DNA of 64,000 nt from Streptomyces sp. CoH27 (GCF_020181035.1 NZ_JAIQYY010000005.1:138633-202632), one strand, 5' to 3'. Positions 1 to 9,406 are shown, counted from the first letter of the stretch. The notes: generated from the sequence alone by a model not told the origin. Translations and numbers: made by a program.

Positions 1-385
1 CGCCCACGCGCGCAAGGACCATCCCGACGAGGCGTGCGGCGTGGTCGCCGGCCCGGTGGGCGCCGGTCGCCCCGAGCGGTTCATCCCGATGCTCAACGCG
101 GCCCGCTCGCCCACCTTCTACGAGTTCGACTCGCAGGACCTGCTCAAGCTCTACCGCGAGCTGGACGACCGCGACGAGGAGCCGGTGATCATCTACCACT
201 CCCACACCGCGACCGAGGCCCACCCCTCGCGCACGGACATCTCCTACGCCAACGAGCCCGGCGCGCACTACGTCCTCGTCTCCACCGCCGACACCGACGG
301 CCTCGGCGAGTTCCAGTTCCGTTCGTTCCGGATCCTGGACGGAGAGGTCACGGAAGAGGAGGTCAAGGTCGTGGAGGCGTACTGA
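1..385 (+). CDS. mec: Mec+ family (M67/JAMM) metallopeptidase, 5' end outside window
   Basis: The reading frame is open from the window edge (frame of base 2), so the N-terminus is missing. The visible part carries the JAMM zinc signature: an upstream Glu in DEACGVVAG, then HSHTATEAHPSRTD (HxH...SxxD). Family knowledge: Mec+ proteases hydrolyse the CysO-cysteine adduct to release cysteine and can trim C-terminal extensions from ThiS-like carriers. CysO and CysM genes follow on the same strand, which supports the CysO-dependent cysteine pathway. The enzyme should be cytosolic. It ends at TGA 383-385, and 162 bp separate it from cysO. Confidence 0.9.
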   Translation, partial: AHARKDHPDEACGVVAGPVGAGRPERFIPMLNAARSPTFYEFDSQDLLKLYRELDDRDEEPVIIYHSHTATEAHPSRTDISYANEPGAHYVLVSTADTDGLGEFQFRSFRILDGEVTEEEVKVVEAY

Positions 386-464
386 TCTCACTTCGTGGTC
401 GGAATCCATCCGGCATGTGGGATCACATTCCGGTCCCCGGACCGGGAATCGATACGATGAGCCC

Positions 465-497
465 ATGGTTCTGACTGTGGTGCGCGCTGACAGCTGA
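465..497 (+). CDS. possible 10-residue leader peptide upstream of cysO
   Basis: An ATG at 465 opens a frame of ten codons (MVLTVVRADS) ending at TGA 495, 50 bp before cysO. It lies in the 162-bp gap between the Mec+ gene and cysO. Short leader peptides before sulfur-metabolism genes are known in actinobacteria. This one lacks the Arg-Arg-His motif I associate with the best-known class, and I see no strong ribosome binding site. It is listed only as a candidate. Confidence 0.2.
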   Translation: MVLTVVRADS

Positions 498-547
498 CGT
501 ACCGCGCCCGCTGCCCCGACGACACCTTCCGACAGGAGCCCGCAACC

Positions 548-826
548 ATGGCCATCGAGGTCCGCATCCCGACCATCCTCCGCACGTACACCGACGGTGA
601 GAAGGCGGTGGAGGGCAAGGGGAACACCCTCGCCGAGCTGTTCGCCGACCTGGAGACCCGGCATGCGGGCATCCAGGCCCGCATTGTGGACAACGGCCAG
701 CTGCGCCGCTTCGTCAACGTGTACCTGAACGACGAGGACGTCCGCTTCGTCAAGGGCATCGACACCGAGCTGTCCGACGGCGACACCGTGACGATCCTGC
801 CGGCGGTCGCCGGTGGTATGGCCTGA
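548..826 (+). CDS. cysO: CysO/MoaD/ThiS-family sulfur carrier protein
   Basis: A 92-residue beta-grasp, ubiquitin-like protein preceded by AGGAG. The conserved C-terminal Gly-Gly (residues 89-90) is where the thiocarboxylate forms. Two further residues, Met-Ala, follow the diglycine, so the carrier is probably made as a precursor that must be trimmed before activation. The Mec+ metallopeptidase just upstream is the obvious candidate. In M. tuberculosis CysO gives sulfur to CysM with O-phosphoserine as acceptor, and cysM begins 17 bp downstream. The function call is secure; the trimming step is inference. Confidence 0.93.
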   Translation: MAIEVRIPTILRTYTDGEKAVEGKGNTLAELFADLETRHAGIQARIVDNGQLRRFVNVYLNDEDVRFVKGIDTELSDGDTVTILPAVAGGMA

Positions 827-837
827 CAGGCCGCTGA

Positions 838-1794
<957 letters not shown>

Positions 1795-1846
1795 CTCAAT
1801 AGCACGTCACGCGTAACACCGCATTAACGCGCATCAAGCGGTCACC

Positions 1847-1868
1847 AGCCCCCTCTTATGAGGGGGCT
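1847..1868 (+). terminator. hairpin terminator after cysM
   Basis: A perfect 9-bp stem (AGCCCCCTC / GAGGGGGCT) with a TTAT loop lies about 50 bp after the cysM stop. There is no long T-run, as is usual in Streptomyces. Confidence 0.75.
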
Positions 1869-1948
1869 AAGCCATTCCTATGGCGAGGCAAAGAAATTCT
1901 TTCACCACTGCCCGTGGTGTCGGGGCCAGAGCTACGGTCCTCCCGCAC

Positions 1949-1983
1949 CCTGTCATGTCACGCTCACCGGGCGTCATGACAGG
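1949..1983. promoter_or_regulatory. inverted repeat upstream of the secreted protease
   Basis: Two exact 9-bp arms, CCTGTCATG (1949-1957) and CATGACAGG (1975-1983), are separated by 17 bp. They lie about 105 bp before the protease start. A partial repeat of the motif (TCATGCTCATGA) follows near 1997. This is plausibly an operator or promoter-proximal site; the regulator is unknown. Confidence 0.4.
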
Positions 1984-2089
1984 TGCCTGAGAGTGTCATG
2001 CTCATGACTGCGCGGTTCTGCCGCCGCTACGCGCGTCACGGGCCTGCCAATCCAGTGCGAATCCCCACTTCAACCGGAGGCAGCACCCC

Positions 2090-4168
2090 ATGCGTGAGTC
2101 ACGCCCGAGCAGCCGGAGACGCAGTCTGCGAAGACTCGTCGCCGTCGCCTTCCCCGCCCTCGCCCTCACCGTCGCCGGCTTCAGCGCCGCACCGACGGCC
2201 GGGGCGGCCCAGGCGGCCACCGCTCCAGCGCCCCACACCTCCAAGGTGACGCAGAACAGCAAGGCCCTGACCGACCCGAAGCGGCAGACGTTCCACACCA
2301 CCGGCAAGGCCGGCCAGAAGGTGCCGACCCAGCACCTGTGCGCCACCGCCCAGCCCGGCCACGCGTCCTGCTTCGCCCAGCGCCGCACCGACATCAAGCA
2401 GCGCCTGGCCGCGGCCGTCGCCGCCGCCACGCCCTCCGGCCTCTCCCCGGCCAACCTGCACAGCGCCTACAACCTGCCCACGGCGGCCGGTTCCGGCATG
2501 ACCGTCGCCATCGTCGACGCCTTCAACGACCCCAACGCCGAGTCGGACCTGGCCACTTACCGCTCCACCTACGGCCTCTCCGCCTGCACCAAGGCCAACG
2601 GCTGTTTCAAGCAGGTCAGCCAGACCGGCTCCACCACCTCGCTGCCGACCAACGACACCGGCTGGGCCGGTGAAGAGATGCTCGACATCGACATGGTCAG
2701 CGCGGTCTGCCCGAACTGCAACATCGACCTGGTCGAGGCCAACTCCGCCACCGACGCCGACCTCGGCACCGCCGAGAACGAGGCCGTGGCACTCGGCGCC
2801 AAGTTCATCTCCAACAGCTGGGGCGGCTCCGAGTCCTCCGCCCAGACCAGCGAGGACTCCCAGTACTTCAAGCACCCGGGCGTCGCGATCACCGTCTCCG
2901 CGGGCGACTCCGCCTACGGCGCCGAGTACCCGGCGACCTCCCAGTACGTGACCGCCGTCGGCGGCACCGCGCTCACCACCGCCTCCAACTCCCGTGGCTG
3001 GAGCGAGTCGGTGTGGAACACCAGCTCCACCGAGGGCACCGGCTCCGGCTGCTCGGCGTACGACCCGAAGCCGAGCTGGCAGACCGACACCGGCTGCTCC
3101 AAGCGCATGGAGGCCGACGTCTCCGCGGTCGCCGACCCGGCCACCGGCGTGGCGGTCTACGACACCTTCGGCGGCTCCGGCTGGGCGGTCTACGGCGGCA
3201 CCAGCGCCTCCTCGCCGATCATCGCGAGCGTCTACGCCCTCGCGGGCACCCCGGGCTCCAGCGACTACCCGGCGAAGTACCCGTACCAGCACACCGGCAA
3301 CCTGTACGACGTGACCAGCGGCTCCAACGGCTCCTGCTCCCCGTCGTACTTCTGCACCGCGGGCACCGGCTACGACGGCCCGACCGGCTGGGGCACCCCG
3401 AACGGCACCGCCGCCTTCACCTCCGGTGGCAGCACCGGTGGCAACACGGTGACCGTCACCAACCCCGGCAGCCAGTCCACCACCACCGGCAGCTCGGCCA
3501 GCCTCCAGATCAAGGCCTCGGACAGCGGCAGCGCCTCGCTCACCTACAGCGCCTCCGGCCTGCCCACCGGCCTGTCGATCAACAGCTCCACCGGCCTGAT
3601 CTCCGGCACCGCGTCCACCGCGGGCACCTACCAGGTCACCGTCACCGCGACCGACTCCACCGGCGCGACCGGCTCGACCTCCTTCACCTGGACCGTCTCC
3701 TCCTCCGGCGGCGGCACCTGCACCTCCGCCCAGCTGCTGTCGAACCCGGGCTTCGAGTCCGGCAACACGGCCTGGACCGCGTCCAGCGGGGTCATCACCA
3801 ACGACACCGGTGAGGCGGCCCACAGCGGCTCGTACTACGCCTGGCTCGACGGCTACGGCTCCAGCCACACCGACACGCTGTCCCAGTCGGTGACCATCCC
3901 GGCCGGCTGCAAGGCGAGCTTCACCTTCTACCTGCACATCGACACCGCCGAGACCGGCAGCACCGCCTACGACAAGCTGACGGTGAGCGCGGGCTCCACG
4001 ACCCTGGCGACGTACTCGAACGTCAACGCGGCCTCGGGCTACGTGCAGAAGACCTTCGACCTGTCCTCGTTCGCGGGCCAGACGGTCACCCTGAAGTTCA
4101 CCGGGGTGGAGGACTCCTCCCAGCAGACCAGCTTCGTCGTGGACGACACGGCCGTGACGACCAGCTGA
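2090..4168 (+). CDS. secreted S53 (sedolisin-like) protease with Ig-like and C-terminal beta domains
   Basis: A 692-residue protein with a twin-Arg-rich N-terminus and hydrophobic core ending near [10 protein letters not shown] (about residue 41), so it is exported. The catalytic domain spans about 115-445. The sedolisin pattern is E195-x3-D199 (GEEMLDID), oxyanion D273 (SAGDSAYG) and nucleophile S372 in GGTSASSP. The prosegment is short compared with fungal sedolisins. A putative Ig-like (He_PIG-type) domain lies at about 460-545, with [21 protein letters not shown] spacing. A C-terminal beta-sandwich starting [12 protein letters not shown] resembles carbohydrate- or P-domain modules. GGAGG precedes the ATG. 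The gene is monocistronic with a strong terminator. Likely role: extracellular peptide scavenging. Confidence 0.9.
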   Translation: MRESRPSSRRRSLRRLVAVAFPALALTVAGFSAAPTAGAAQAATAPAPHTSKVTQNSKALTDPKRQTFHTTGKAGQKVPTQHLCATAQPGHASCFAQRRTDIKQRLAAAVAAATPSGLSPANLHSAYNLPTAAGSGMTVAIVDAFNDPNAESDLATYRSTYGLSACTKANGCFKQVSQTGSTTSLPTNDTGWAGEEMLDIDMVSAVCPNCNIDLVEANSATDADLGTAENEAVALGAKFISNSWGGSESSAQTSEDSQYFKHPGVAITVSAGDSAYGAEYPATSQYVTAVGGTALTTASNSRGWSESVWNTSSTEGTGSGCSAYDPKPSWQTDTGCSKRMEADVSAVADPATGVAVYDTFGGSGWAVYGGTSASSPIIASVYALAGTPGSSDYPAKYPYQHTGNLYDVTSGSNGSCSPSYFCTAGTGYDGPTGWGTPNGTAAFTSGGSTGGNTVTVTNPGSQSTTTGSSASLQIKASDSGSASLTYSASGLPTGLSINSSTGLISGTASTAGTYQVTVTATDSTGATGSTSFTWTVSSSGGGTCTSAQLLSNPGFESGNTAWTASSGVITNDTGEAAHSGSYYAWLDGYGSSHTDTLSQSVTIPAGCKASFTFYLHIDTAETGSTAYDKLTVSAGSTTLATYSNVNAASGYVQKTFDLSSFAGQTVTLKFTGVEDSSQQTSFVVDDTAVTTS

Positions 4169-4188
4169 TCCCTTGCAGTGAACCCTGT

Positions 4189-4227
4189 GATCCCGCACGC
4201 GGAAGGAAACACTCCGCGTGCGGGATC
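4189..4227 (+). terminator. strong hairpin terminator after the protease gene
   Basis: A 15-bp perfect stem (arms 4189-4203 and 4213-4227) with a 9-nt loop begins 20 bp after the stop codon. Confidence 0.85.
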
Positions 4228-4302
4228 CGTTCGTCGTGCTGGTACGTCTCATCTGCACCAGGCGGCCGACTCCCCACGGCCACGGCAGAAAGGCGAACCC
4301 CC

Positions 4303-4773
4303 ATGCGTCGTAGCACGACGTCCCTCGCGGCCCTCGCGGGCGCGGTGCTGCTGCTCGCCGGTTGCGGCTCCAAGAGCGGCTCGGGCACACACCCCGGAAG
4401 CGCCGGCCAGGTCTCACCGCCGGCACCCTCGGCCTCGGCCTCGGCCCCGGGAGGCTGTCCCGCCACGGTGGAGCTGAAGGCCGCCGACACCGGCCGCACG
4501 GTCTGTGTGGCCAAGGGCGGCGAGGTCCGGCTGACCCTGGACGGCACCAAGTCCCGCCCCTGGAAGCCGGTCATGGCCAGCGGCACCGCTCTGAAGGGCA
4601 TCAACGCGGGCTTCGTCGTCCAGCCCGGCAACGCGACGGCCGCCTACCAGGCGGTGGCCACCGGCACCGAGAAGCTGACGTCCTCACGCCCCCTGTGCGC
4701 GAAGCCGGCGAAACCGGGCGGCGTGTCGTGCATGGGCATCCAGGAGTGGACGGTGACGGTGACCGTGAAGTAG
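4303..4773 (+). CDS. lipoprotein of unknown function
   Basis: A 156-residue protein with a signal peptide and lipobox (LLAGC, Cys about 22), followed by a Gly/Ser/Pro/Ala linker. The roughly 110-residue C-terminal domain has conserved-looking cysteines (GGCPATVEL, RTVCVAKG, PLCAKP, GVSCMGIQEW) suggesting disulfides outside the cell. I do not recognise the domain. AAAGGCG precedes the ATG. The last five codons including the stop are repeated imperfectly just downstream (4759-4788, a 15-bp tandem duplication), leaving a second stop in frame. Confidence 0.75.
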   Translation: MRRSTTSLAALAGAVLLLAGCGSKSGSGTHPGSAGQVSPPAPSASASAPGGCPATVELKAADTGRTVCVAKGGEVRLTLDGTKSRPWKPVMASGTALKGINAGFVVQPGNATAAYQAVATGTEKLTSSRPLCAKPAKPGGVSCMGIQEWTVTVTVK

Positions 4774-4793
4774 GTGACCGCGAAGTAGGTTTT

Positions 4794-5249
4794 TCAGCCC
4801 GCCAGGTGCCGTACCTGGTCCCACAGAACCGGGTCCACCACACCCACCCGGCGCCGGAAGTCGCCGAACGGCACCTCGCGCAGCTCGTCCGTCTCCAGGA
4901 AGCTGGGCCTCCCCCGGGCGTCGCCGACCGCGCCCGGGGGCAGGGGGATCACCCCGGCCCGCTCGTCGTGGTACTTGCTGGTGATCTTCGCGACCGTGGC
5001 CCGGTTCCCGCGCACGGCCAGCACCAGACACGGCCGGTCCTTCGCATCGGCGCGGTCCTCGTACGGCACGTCGGCCCACCAGATGTCTCCGGGGGCCGGC
5101 CGTTCGGCACGCGCGCGCGTACCCGCCCGGCCCGGCGGCCGCAGACGTCGCCCACCGGGCCGGCGACCGCGCCCCCAGCCGTCGATGAGCGTGGCGACGA
5201 GCGCGAGCAGGACCACGGCCGCGAGCGCCAGCCACCATGACGTGTCCAT
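4794..5249 (-). CDS. membrane-anchored PemK/MazF-like protein
   Basis: 151 residues. An N-terminal transmembrane helix (about 5-23, WWLALAAVVLLALVATLI) is followed by a basic Arg/Gly/Pro linker. A PemK/MazF fold starts at about residue 53: PGDIWWADVPYEDRADAKDRPCLVLAV, with the typical GD.WW and K.RP.L segments. Classical MazF proteins are soluble mRNA interferases paired with a MazE antitoxin. No antitoxin-like gene is adjacent, and the TM anchor is atypical, so a housekeeping membrane-tethered role is as likely as a toxin. The gene converges on the lipoprotein gene with 20 bp between their ends. Confidence 0.8.
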   Translation of the reverse strand: MDTSWWLALAAVVLLALVATLIDGWGRGRRPGGRRLRPPGRAGTRARAERPAPGDIWWADVPYEDRADAKDRPCLVLAVRGNRATVAKITSKYHDERAGVIPLPPGAVGDARGRPSFLETDELREVPFGDFRRRVGVVDPVLWDQVRHLAG

Positions 5250-5478
5250 ACGACGACGTTACCGGCGCGCGCCGTTCATCGCGCGCCCTCTGCGAAGACT
5301 CGTACGCCCCCGGTCCAGCCGAACCGGTGACAGCACAGGTGAGTTCGCCCACAACGGCCCTTTGCAGAGGAGCGACCCGCCCTTTCGCGCCTTACGCTCG
5401 ACAAACCGCACGACCCCCGTTTCCTGCCCTTTTGATCTTTCCGCTTTGATCTTCACCGCCAACGGAGGTTTCTGCTTC

Positions 5479-6231
5479 ATGAAGCTCACCGTCGTCGGCT
5501 GCTCGGGGTCGTTCCCGTCCGCGGAATCGGCCTGTTCGAGCTACCTCGTCGAGGCCGACGGCTTCCGGCTGCTCCTTGACATGGGCAACGGCGCCCTGGG
5601 CGAGTTGCAGCGCCACTGCGGTCTCTACGACCTTGACGCGATCTTCCTCAGCCATCTGCACGCCGATCACTGCATCGACATGCTCGCGTACTTCGTCGCG
5701 CGTTACTACCGCCACGACGGCGGCCGCTGCGACCCCATCCCGGTCTACGGCCCCGAGGGCACCGAGCAGCGCCTGACCACGGCCTACGACGACGTCCCGT
5801 CCGCCTCCTCGATGAGCGAGGTCTTCGACTTCCACACGGTCAAGCCCTCCACGTTCGAGATCGGCCCGTTCACGGTGCACACCGAGCGGGTCCGCCACCC
5901 CGTGGAGGCGTACGGCATCCGGATCGAGCACGCCGGGAAGTCCCTGACGTACTCCGGGGACACGGGCGTCACCGAGACCCTGGACGAGCTGGCCCGGGAC
6001 ACCGACCTGTTCCTGTGCGAGGCCGCGTTCACGCACGGCAAGGAGAACATCCCGGACCTGCACCTCAACGGCCGTGAGGCGGGCGAGACGGCGGCCCGGG
6101 CCGGGGCCCGGCGCCTGATCCTCACCCACATCCCCCCGTGGACGAACCCCGAGGCCAACCTCCGTGACGCGCGCGAGGTGTTCGCGGGGCCGGTGGACCT
6201 GGCCGCACCGCGGGTGACGTACGAGATCTGA
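5479..6231 (+). CDS. MBL-fold metallo-hydrolase
   Basis: A 250-residue beta-lactamase-fold hydrolase with the metal signature HLHADH (SHLHADHCIDM, about 57-67), a further HP in VRHPVEAYG, Asp in YSGDTG (about 158) and a late His in LTHIPPW. This is the RNase Z/phosphodiesterase-like branch. The ATG follows AACGGAGG (5461-5468). The frame is open upstream, but the clean RBS and the MKLTVVGCSGSFP start typical of this family decide the start. The substrate is unknown. It lies just before the nag genes and ends at a shared terminator. Confidence 0.9.
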   Translation: MKLTVVGCSGSFPSAESACSSYLVEADGFRLLLDMGNGALGELQRHCGLYDLDAIFLSHLHADHCIDMLAYFVARYYRHDGGRCDPIPVYGPEGTEQRLTTAYDDVPSASSMSEVFDFHTVKPSTFEIGPFTVHTERVRHPVEAYGIRIEHAGKSLTYSGDTGVTETLDELARDTDLFLCEAAFTHGKENIPDLHLNGREAGETAARAGARRLILTHIPPWTNPEANLRDAREVFAGPVDLAAPRVTYEI

Positions 6232-6257
6232 GGCCGCCACGCACGCGTTACGTACGG

Positions 6258-6294
6258 GGAAGGCCCCGGAGCCTCAATGGCTCCGGGGCCTTCC
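6258..6294. terminator. bidirectional terminator between the MBL gene and nagE2
   Basis: A 15-bp perfect stem (6258-6272 with 6280-6294) and a 7-nt loop lie between convergent genes. The hairpin can serve both strands. Confidence 0.85.
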
Positions 6295-6311
6295 TCATGC
6301 CGTCGCGGCCG

Positions 6312-7559
6312 TCACGCCTTCGTGAGGTCCTCGATCTCCTCCTCGGGCTCGCGGCCCGGGGTGGGGAGGTTGAACCTGGTGATCGCGAAGCGGAAGACCA
6401 CGTAGTAGACCGCCGCGAACACCAGGCCGATCGGGATGATCAGCCAGGGCTTGGTCGCGAGGTTCCAGTTGAGCGCGTAGTCGATGAAGCCCGCGGAGAA
6501 GGTGAAGCCCGCGTGCACCCCGAGCGCCCAGGTGACCGCCATGGACAGGGCCGTCAGCACCGCGTGGATGGCGTACAGCACCGGGGCGATGAACATGAAG
6601 GAGAACTCGATGGGCTCGGTGACACCGGTGACGAACGAGGTCAGCGCGAGGGAGATCATCATGCCGAGGACGGCCTTGCGGCGCTCGGGGCGGGCGGAGT
6701 GCGCGATGGCGATCGCGGCGGCCGGCAGACCGAACATCATGATCGGGAAGAAGCCGGACATGAACATACCGGCGTGCGGGTCACCGGCGAAGAAGCGGTT
6801 GAGGTCACCGTGGACGATCTGGCCGGCGGAGTTCTTGTAGTCGCCGATCTGGAACCAGGAGACGGTGTTCACGAACTGGTGCATGCCGACCGGGATCAGC
6901 GCACGGTTGACCAGACCGAACAGACCCGCGCCCACCGCGCCGAGGCCGGTGATCCACTCACCGGCGTGCGAGATGCCCTCACCGATGGGCTTCCAGACCA
7001 GACCGAAGAAGACGCCCATGAGGGTGCCGACGAAGGCCATGATGATCGGCACCAGCCGGCGGCCGTTGAAGAAGCCGAGCCAGTCCACCAGCTTCTTGCG
7101 GTGGTAGCGCTGCCACAGCACCGCGGCCAGCAGACCCATGAGGATGCCGCCGAGGACACCGGGGTTGTTGTAGGTCGCGGGTATGTCCGCGCCCGTGGTG
7201 ATCTTGGCCTCGGTGACCGGGAACGCCTTCAGCACGTTGCTGTAGACCAGGAAGCCGACCAGGGCGGCGAGCGCCGTCGAGCCGTCGGCCTTCTTGGCGA
7301 AGCCGATCGCGACGCCGATGCAGAACAGCATCGGCAGGTTGTCGAAGATGGCGCCACCAGCCGTGGCGAACACTGCCGTGACCTTGTCGGGCAGGTGCAG
7401 CTTGTCGTGGACGTCCTGCTGGCCCAGGCGCAGGAGGATGCCCGCCGCCGGCAGTACGGCGATGGGGAGCTGCAGGCTGCGGCCGACCTTCTGCAGGCCC
7501 TGGAACAGGCCGGATCCCCGCTTCTTTGCGGGAGCCGCCGTGGCGGTGGCGGTGCTCAT
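6312..7559 (-). CDS. nagE2: GlcNAc-type PTS permease, EIIC component
   Basis: A 415-residue polytopic membrane protein of the glucose/GlcNAc PTS EIIC family. It has an N-terminal amphipathic FQGLQKVGRSLQLPIAVLPAAGILLRLG segment, a conserved GVHAGFTFSAGFIDY loop and GVTEPIEFSFMF. The ATG at 7559 is preceded by GGAGGAACC on the minus strand. It is a close paralogue of the next gene. In S. coelicolor the nagE2-nagE1-nagF order is the same, and NagE2 is the main GlcNAc transporter. Two DasR-type operators sit 20-52 bp upstream of the start. The substrate is inferred from this context. Confidence 0.9.
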   Translation of the reverse strand: MSTATATAAPAKKRGSGLFQGLQKVGRSLQLPIAVLPAAGILLRLGQQDVHDKLHLPDKVTAVFATAGGAIFDNLPMLFCIGVAIGFAKKADGSTALAALVGFLVYSNVLKAFPVTEAKITTGADIPATYNNPGVLGGILMGLLAAVLWQRYHRKKLVDWLGFFNGRRLVPIIMAFVGTLMGVFFGLVWKPIGEGISHAGEWITGLGAVGAGLFGLVNRALIPVGMHQFVNTVSWFQIGDYKNSAGQIVHGDLNRFFAGDPHAGMFMSGFFPIMMFGLPAAAIAIAHSARPERRKAVLGMMISLALTSFVTGVTEPIEFSFMFIAPVLYAIHAVLTALSMAVTWALGVHAGFTFSAGFIDYALNWNLATKPWLIIPIGLVFAAVYYVVFRFAITRFNLPTPGREPEEEIEDLTKA

Positions 7560-7578
7560 GGTTGGTTCCTCCATCGGT

Positions 7579-7594
7579 GGTGGTCTACACCACT
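7579..7594. promoter_or_regulatory. DasR-responsive element (dre) 1 of nagE2
   Basis: The site GGTGGTCTACACCACT is close to the dre consensus (A/G)CTGGTCTAGACCA(G/C)T. DasR represses GlcNAc genes and is released by glucosamine-6-phosphate. The site lies 20 bp upstream of the nagE2 start. Confidence 0.85.
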
Positions 7595-7595
7595 C

Positions 7596-7611
7596 AGTGG
7601 TGTAGACCTGT
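7596..7611. promoter_or_regulatory. DasR-responsive element (dre) 2 of nagE2
   Basis: A second dre-like site, AGTGGTGTAGACCTGT, one base from the first. Tandem sites suggest tight, possibly cooperative repression. Confidence 0.8.
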
Positions 7612-7700
7612 TGTAGCACGATGAAGGCGGGATAAGGAACCACGAAATCCGCTACCGAAACGCTACGCGCCGTGCCGGTGTGCTAAGGGGGCCACAGGGC

Positions 7701-9002
7701 TCACGCCTTGGTGATGTCCTCGACCTCGTCCTCCGGCTCCCGGCCCGGCGTCTTCAGGTCGAACCGCGTGATGGCGAACCGGAAGACGACGTAATAGACC
7801 AGTGCGAAGCACAGGCCGATCGGGATGATCGCCCACGGCCGGGTCGCCAGGTCCCAGTTGATCACGTAGTCGATCAGGCCGGCCGAGAAGCTGAACCCGT
7901 CGTGCACCCCGAGCGCCCAGGTCACCGCCATCGAGACACCCGTGAGCACGGCGTGCACGGCGTACAGGACCGGTGCGATGAAGAGGAAGGAGTACTCGAT
8001 CGGCTCGGTGATGCCCGTCACGAACGACGTCAGCGCCACCGAGAGCATCAGACCGCCGACCTCCTTGCGGCGGCCCGGCTTCGCGCAGTGCGTGATGGCC
8101 AGCGCGGCGGCCGGCAGCGCGAACATCATGATCGGGAAGAAGCCCGAGGTGAACTGGCCCGCGTGCGGATCGCCGGCCAGGAACATGTTGATGTCGCCGT
8201 GCACCACCGTGCCGTCCGGCTTGGTGTAGCTGCCGAACTGGAACCACATGGGCACGTTCAGGAACTGGTGCAGGCCGACCACCAGCAGCGCGCGGTTCGC
8301 CACCCCGAAGACACCCGCGCCCCAGGATCCGATGGACCGCAGCCAGTGGCTGAAGCTCTCCAGCGCGTGCCCGACCGGCGGCCAGATCCACAGGCACAGA
8401 GCGGCGAAGACGATGGCGACGAACGCCATGATGATCGGCACCAGCCGCCGCCCGTTGAAGAAGCCCAGCCAGTCCACCAGCCTGGTGCGATGGAACCGCG
8501 CCCAGAAGAACGCGGCCAGCAGACCCATGACGATGCCGCCGAAGACACCCGGGTTCTGAAAGGTGAACGGTGTCACCGCGCCCACCCCCGCGCCGGTGCT
8601 GACCTGGCAGCCGACCTGCGGGATCGCCGTGGAGCCGCCCGGGCAGGTCTCGGGGAACTGGTGGAGTACGCCGTAGTAGACGAGGAAACCGGCCACCGCC
8701 GCGAGCGCCGTCGAGCCGTCCGCCTTCTTCGCCATGCCGATCGCCACGCCCACGCAGAACAGCAGCGGCAGGCCGAGGGAGCCGTCGAGCAGGGCGCCGC
8801 CCGCGCCCGTCATCACCTTGGAGACGTCGGTCCAGCCCAGCCCGTCCTTGCCGAACACGTCCGGCTGGCCCAGCCGGTTCAGGATGCCCGCCGCCGGCAG
8901 CACCGCGATCGGCAGCTGGAGGCTGCGACCCATCTTCTGCAGGCCCTGGAAGGCCGTCTGCCACCGTCGACGTGCGGCAGAGGTCTCGGTGTCGGCACTC
9001 AT
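7701..9002 (-). CDS. nagE1: GlcNAc-type PTS permease paralogue, EIIC component
   Basis: A 433-residue EIIC permease paralogous to the previous gene, with the same FQGLQKMGRSLQLPIAVLPAAGILNRLG start, GVHDGFSFSAGLIDY loop and GITEPIEYSFLF motif. An insertion at about 125-150 contains two Cys (ETCPGGSTAIPQVGCQ), probably an extracytoplasmic loop. The ATG at 9002 fits the paralogue alignment. The gene is divergent from nagF, with a dre site between them. It likely imports GlcNAc or a related amino sugar using EIIB NagF and an EIIA encoded elsewhere. The name follows S. coelicolor gene order. Confidence 0.88.
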   Translation of the reverse strand: MSADTETSAARRRWQTAFQGLQKMGRSLQLPIAVLPAAGILNRLGQPDVFGKDGLGWTDVSKVMTGAGGALLDGSLGLPLLFCVGVAIGMAKKADGSTALAAVAGFLVYYGVLHQFPETCPGGSTAIPQVGCQVSTGAGVGAVTPFTFQNPGVFGGIVMGLLAAFFWARFHRTRLVDWLGFFNGRRLVPIIMAFVAIVFAALCLWIWPPVGHALESFSHWLRSIGSWGAGVFGVANRALLVVGLHQFLNVPMWFQFGSYTKPDGTVVHGDINMFLAGDPHAGQFTSGFFPIMMFALPAAALAITHCAKPGRRKEVGGLMLSVALTSFVTGITEPIEYSFLFIAPVLYAVHAVLTGVSMAVTWALGVHDGFSFSAGLIDYVINWDLATRPWAIIPIGLCFALVYYVVFRFAITRFDLKTPGREPEDEVEDITKA

Positions 9003-9022
9003 GAGTTGGCGACCGCCTGTCA

Positions 9023-9038
9023 GGTGGTGTAGACCAGT
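9023..9038. promoter_or_regulatory. DasR-responsive element between nagE1 and nagF
   Basis: GGTGGTGTAGACCAGT matches 13 of 16 positions of the dre consensus. It lies in the divergent promoter region, 21 bp from the nagE1 start and about 90 bp from nagF. Confidence 0.8.
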
Positions 9039-9129
9039 TACGGACGATTGGGATGCTGTGACGTCATCTTTCGGTACGTACGGCGCCATCGCTCGCGAAA
9101 CTGGGCCAACTGTGCGTGAGGAGACCGAA

Positions 9130-9363
9130 ATGGCCAGCAAGGCTGAGAAGATCGTCGCCGGCCTCGGCGGTATCGACAACATCGACGAGATCGAGGGCTG
9201 CATCACCCGGCTGCGCACCGAGGTGCACGACGCCTCCCTGGTCGACGACGCCGCCCTGAAGGCCGCCGGCGCCCACGGCGTCGTCAAGATGGGCACCGCG
9301 ATCCAGGTCGTCATCGGCACCGACGCCGACCCGATCGCCGCGGAGATCGAAGACATGATGTGA
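9130..9363 (+). CDS. nagF: GlcNAc PTS EIIB component
   Basis: A small 77-residue EIIB domain of the glucose/GlcNAc type. The phospho-acceptor is C24 in IEGCITRLRTEV. A GAGGAGACC motif precedes the ATG. It carries phosphate from EIIA to the sugar bound by the NagE permeases. It is encoded alone, opposite nagE1, as in S. coelicolor. A terminator follows. Confidence 0.93.
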   Translation: MASKAEKIVAGLGGIDNIDEIEGCITRLRTEVHDASLVDDAALKAAGAHGVVKMGTAIQVVIGTDADPIAAEIEDMM

Positions 9364-9369
9364 GCCGCC

Positions 9370-9406
9370 GTGCCGGTTCACCTATCAGGCGTGCCGGTTC
9401 ACCTAT
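9370..9406 (+). repeat. exact 16-bp direct repeat after nagF
   Basis: GTGCCGGTTCACCTAT occurs at 9370-9385 and again at 9391-9406, just before the terminator. It looks like a small tandem duplication. Confidence 0.9.

Noticed and set aside
2099..4426. A 775-residue minus-strand frame across the protease gene
   Set aside because: Biased Gly/Arg/Val composition, no motifs, and no RBS at the start; an artefact of high GC content.
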